Of a DNA stretch of 64,000 bases, positions 61,654 through 64,000 are shown one piece after another; position 1 is the first letter of the stretch, and every line of letters starts with the position of its first letter. The stretch covers positions 8,786 through 72,785 of the forward strand of contig JAFAAN010000034.1 of the NCBI GenBank assembly GCA_023426545.1. Direction: 5' to 3'. Under the pieces are notes generated by a model, which was not told where the DNA came from, ran no database searches, and saw only the letters and a list, made by a program, of their open reading frames with translations. A program made the position numbers and the translations under genes. This DNA is from Pseudomonadota bacterium. GTDB taxonomy: Bacteria > Myxococcota > Myxococcia > Myxococcales > Myxococcaceae.

Positions 61654-63207
61654 ATGGCCGAGACCGAGAACAAGAGCGAAAAGAGTGCGGGCGAGGGCGA
61701 CCTCGGGACGAAGGAGCAGGAAATCTACGACCAGCGGCTGGAGAAGGCCGCGAAGTGGCGAGAGGCCGGCTTCAATCCGTACGGCAACGGCTACCGTCCC
61801 CAGCACCAGGCCGCCGAGATCCACGAGAAGCACGGCGCGCAGTCCGCCGAGGAAATCGAGCAGGCCGCCCCGGCGCCGTACGACGTCGCCGGGCGCATCG
61901 TGGCCATGCGCTCGTTCGGCAAGGCCGCCTTCATCAAGCTGCGCGACCGCTCGGGTGAAATCCAGGTCCACATGAAGAAGGACGCCCTGGGGGACGCCTA
62001 TGAGACCTTCAAGCTCTGCGACCTGGGCGACTTCATGGCCGCCACCGGCACCGTCTTCCGCTCGAAGACGGGCGAGCTGACGCTGTCCGCCGCGAAGTTC
62101 ACCCCGCTCACCAAGTCGCTGCGGCCCCTCCCGGAGAAGTGGCATGGCCTGACGGACGTGGAGGTCCGCTACCGCCAGCGCTACCTGGACCTGGTGTCCA
62201 ACCCGGAGGTGAAGCAGACCTTCCTCCGGCGCAACAAGCTCATCCGCTTCATCCGCGACTTCCTCGACACGCGTGACTTCGTCGAGGTCGAGACGCCGAT
62301 GATGCACCCGCTCGTGTCCGGCGCGGCGGCGCGGCCCTTCACCACGCACCACAACGCGCTCGACATCGACCTGTACATGCGCATCGCCCCGGAGCTGTAT
62401 CTCAAGCGCCTGGTGGTGGGCGGCCTGGAGCGCGTCTACGAGGTCAACCGCAACTTCCGCAACGAGGGCATCAGCACCCGGCACAACCCCGAGTTCACGA
62501 TGCTGGAGTTCTATCAGGCGTACGCCACGTACGAGGACCTGATGGACCTCTCCGAGGAGATGCTCTCGGAGGCCGCCAAGGCCGTCACCGGCGACACGAA
62601 GGTGAAGTACGGCGAGCACGTCCTCGACTTCGGCAAGGGCTGGAAGCGCATCTCCATGACGGAGGCCATCCGCGAGGCGGTGAGCGGCCTGTCCGACAAG
62701 GACATGGCGGACGCGGACCGGCTGCGCCACGAGCTGCTCAAGACGAGCCACTCGGAGGCCGAGCGGCGGGCCATCGACACCATGAACCATGGTGAGCTGG
62801 TGGGCGCGCTCTTCGAGCACCACGTCGAGCACACGCTCATCCACCCCACCTTCATCACCCATTTCCCCACCGCCGTCTCGCCGCTGGCGCGGCGCAACGA
62901 CCAGAACCCGGACGTGACGGACCGCTTCGAGCTGTACGTGGCCGGGCGGGAGATCGCGAACGCCTTCTCCGAGCTGAACGACCCGCTGGACCAGAAGGGC
63001 CGCTTCCTCGCCCAGCTGGAGGCGAAGCAGCGGGGCCAGCAGGAGACCATGGATTACGACGAGGACTACATCCGCGCCCTCGAGCACGGCATGCCGCCCA
63101 CGGCCGGTGAAGGCATCGGGATTGATCGGCTCGCCATGCTGTTCACGGATTCGCAGAGCATCCGGGACGTCATCCTGTTTCCCCTCCTCAAGCCACTGGC
63201 GAAGTAG
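61654..63207 (+). CDS. lysS: Lysyl-tRNA synthetase (class II)
   Basis: 517 residues: OB-fold anticodon-binding domain (about 60-165: VAGRIVAMRSFGKAAFIKLRDRSGEIQ) and class II core with motif 1 (FLDTRDFVEVETPMM), motif 2 (EVNRNFRNEGISTRHNPEFTM) and motif 3 (GEGIGIDRLAMLF). ATG 61654 has GGGAAAG just upstream; TTG 61639, 9 bases after a TACGGT box, is an alternative leaderless start. Confidence 0.95.
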   Translation: MAETENKSEKSAGEGDLGTKEQEIYDQRLEKAAKWREAGFNPYGNGYRPQHQAAEIHEKHGAQSAEEIEQAAPAPYDVAGRIVAMRSFGKAAFIKLRDRSGEIQVHMKKDALGDAYETFKLCDLGDFMAATGTVFRSKTGELTLSAAKFTPLTKSLRPLPEKWHGLTDVEVRYRQRYLDLVSNPEVKQTFLRRNKLIRFIRDFLDTRDFVEVETPMMHPLVSGAAARPFTTHHNALDIDLYMRIAPELYLKRLVVGGLERVYEVNRNFRNEGISTRHNPEFTMLEFYQAYATYEDLMDLSEEMLSEAAKAVTGDTKVKYGEHVLDFGKGWKRISMTEAIREAVSGLSDKDMADADRLRHELLKTSHSEAERRAIDTMNHGELVGALFEHHVEHTLIHPTFITHFPTAVSPLARRNDQNPDVTDRFELYVAGREIANAFSELNDPLDQKGRFLAQLEAKQRGQQETMDYDEDYIRALEHGMPPTAGEGIGIDRLAMLFTDSQSIRDVILFPLLKPLAK

Positions 63208-63219
63208 CCAGGAGGCCGC

Positions 63220-64000
63220 GTGCACTCCGCCGAACGGCAGACCGTCTATCGCTGGACCTTCATCTGGATGGGGGCGCTGGTTGCCCTCGCGGGCTTCGCC
63301 TTGCTCGGGGTGGCGCTCACGTCCGCCCAGGCCTGGGAGGAGGCCAGCCCGGCGCTGGGGCTCTCCCTGCTGGGCTGGGGCGGCCTGGTCCAGGCCCTGA
63401 ACGCGGCGGTGCTGGTGTCCCAGCAGGCCGTCGCGCCGCTGCCCAACACTGGCGTGCTGCTGGCGGGGACGGCCGTCTGGCTCATGGGGTGGGGGCTCAT
63501 CGCCGCGGGCATCCGCCGCGCGCCGGAGTCCACGGGAGGCCCCAGTCCTGCCGCGGGCGCCACGCTGTATCCGCGGCTGGCGCGCTACCGCGACTTCTAC
63601 TGGAGCACGCTGGGCGCCTACGGCGGCGGCATCCTGCTGGCGGAGGTCGTCCTCATCCTCCTGCAGACGGTGCTGTCCAGCGGGGTGTCGACCACGGAGC
63701 TGGCGGGCGCGGCGAAGGGGGGCGGCGGCCTGACGCTGGCGCCCACCGGGGCCTTCGCCATCGCGTTGATCGCCGGTGGGATGGTGGCGTTCATCTCCGG
63801 CTTCATCGGCGCCTCGCGGGCGCAGCGGCTGTCGCTGCCCGAGGCCACCATCGGCGTGCTGTACCTGGGCCTTCCCATCCCCATCGTCCTCACGCTGATG
63901 GAGCGGCTGCCTGGGCTCCAGCTCGCGCTGGGCTACCGGCTGCGCGAGGTGACGTACGTCGCGGGGCTCATCGGCCGCCCGGAGCTGGGGTACTGGCTCG
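63220..64000 (+). CDS. Multi-helix membrane protein, truncated at right edge
   Basis: 260 codons are inside the window with no stop. GTG 63220 follows GGAGG at 4 bases. At least six hydrophobic segments are seen (about residues 15-40, 42-68, 74-96, 128-155, 168-195 and 205-226). I recognise no family; the lysS-downstream position often carries lipoprotein-sorting permease genes in related bacteria, but the start is not that of LolC/LolE. The gene continues beyond the window. Confidence 0.7.
   Translation, partial: MHSAERQTVYRWTFIWMGALVALAGFALLGVALTSAQAWEEASPALGLSLLGWGGLVQALNAAVLVSQQAVAPLPNTGVLLAGTAVWLMGWGLIAAGIRRAPESTGGPSPAAGATLYPRLARYRDFYWSTLGAYGGGILLAEVVLILLQTVLSSGVSTTELAGAAKGGGGLTLAPTGAFAIALIAGGMVAFISGFIGASRAQRLSLPEATIGVLYLGLPIPIVLTLMERLPGLQLALGYRLREVTYVAGLIGRPELGYWL

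Overview
This window is very GC-rich (about 70 %), densely coded and strongly biased to G/C in third positions. The gene content points to a myxobacterium of the Myxococcus/Corallococcus type: many two-component genes, a chemosensory operon with a HEAT-repeat protein, a DUF4388 protein, and a phoH - 7TM-HD - ybeY block. This is a judgement from gene content, not a database match. I saw no rRNA, tRNA, CRISPR array, transposase or prophage gene; the window looks like stable chromosome.

Layout. 1-3642 (minus): the high-affinity phosphate system pstS-pstC-pstA (pstB just begins at the left edge) behind a PhoB-type regulator, with PHO-box-like repeats inside the operon. 3792-6784 (plus): a membrane histidine kinase overlapping an NtrC-family sigma54 activator. 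6785-9248: a sigma54-type promoter and a structured leader in front of a SulP anion/bicarbonate carrier and a beta-carbonic anhydrase. 9344-10635: a TauE/SafE permease with its DUF1634 partner. 10648-15679 (minus): SixA phosphatase, a metallophosphoesterase, a PhoB/PhoR-type pair, and a lipoprotein/TPR pair.

15783-27481: a housekeeping block. It holds yceD (DUF177), an inverted rpmF, plsX-fabD-fabG-acpP-fabF (no fabH), rpiB, glyA, nrdR, ribD-ribE-ribH-nusB (no ribBA), and a stand-alone leucyl-aminopeptidase N-domain protein. 27537-36162: a complete chemosensory operon without a receptor (CheY, CheA, two CheW, a small membrane protein, a 659-residue HEAT-repeat protein, CheR, CheB, CheY). An ABC exporter pair follows in the same direction, and then a beta-hydroxyacid dehydrogenase. 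39719-44110 (minus): a SusC/SusD outer-membrane uptake pair, a type best known from Bacteroidota.

44445-64000: leuS, a zinc-ribbon membrane protein, lptE, rpsT (UUG start), a MazG-VOC fusion, a TPR/zinc membrane protein, a DUF4388 protein, phoH, a 7TM-HD phosphohydrolase, a cupin-YbeY fusion, a DUF4105 protein, prfB with an intact programmed +1 frameshift, an ECF sigma/anti-sigma pair, lysS, and a truncated membrane-protein gene at the right edge.

Themes. Three regulatory circuits can be read directly: Pho control of pst; kinase/NtrC/sigma54 control of a bicarbonate-carbonic anhydrase operon; and a self-contained che operon that may feed an ABC exporter. Many genes have a TAnnnT element, sometimes TGCTAnnnT, only 7-11 bases before the start codon and no Shine-Dalgarno sequence, which suggests widespread leaderless transcripts. 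Several protein architectures are unusual (cupin-YbeY, MazG-VOC, a lone M17 N-domain).
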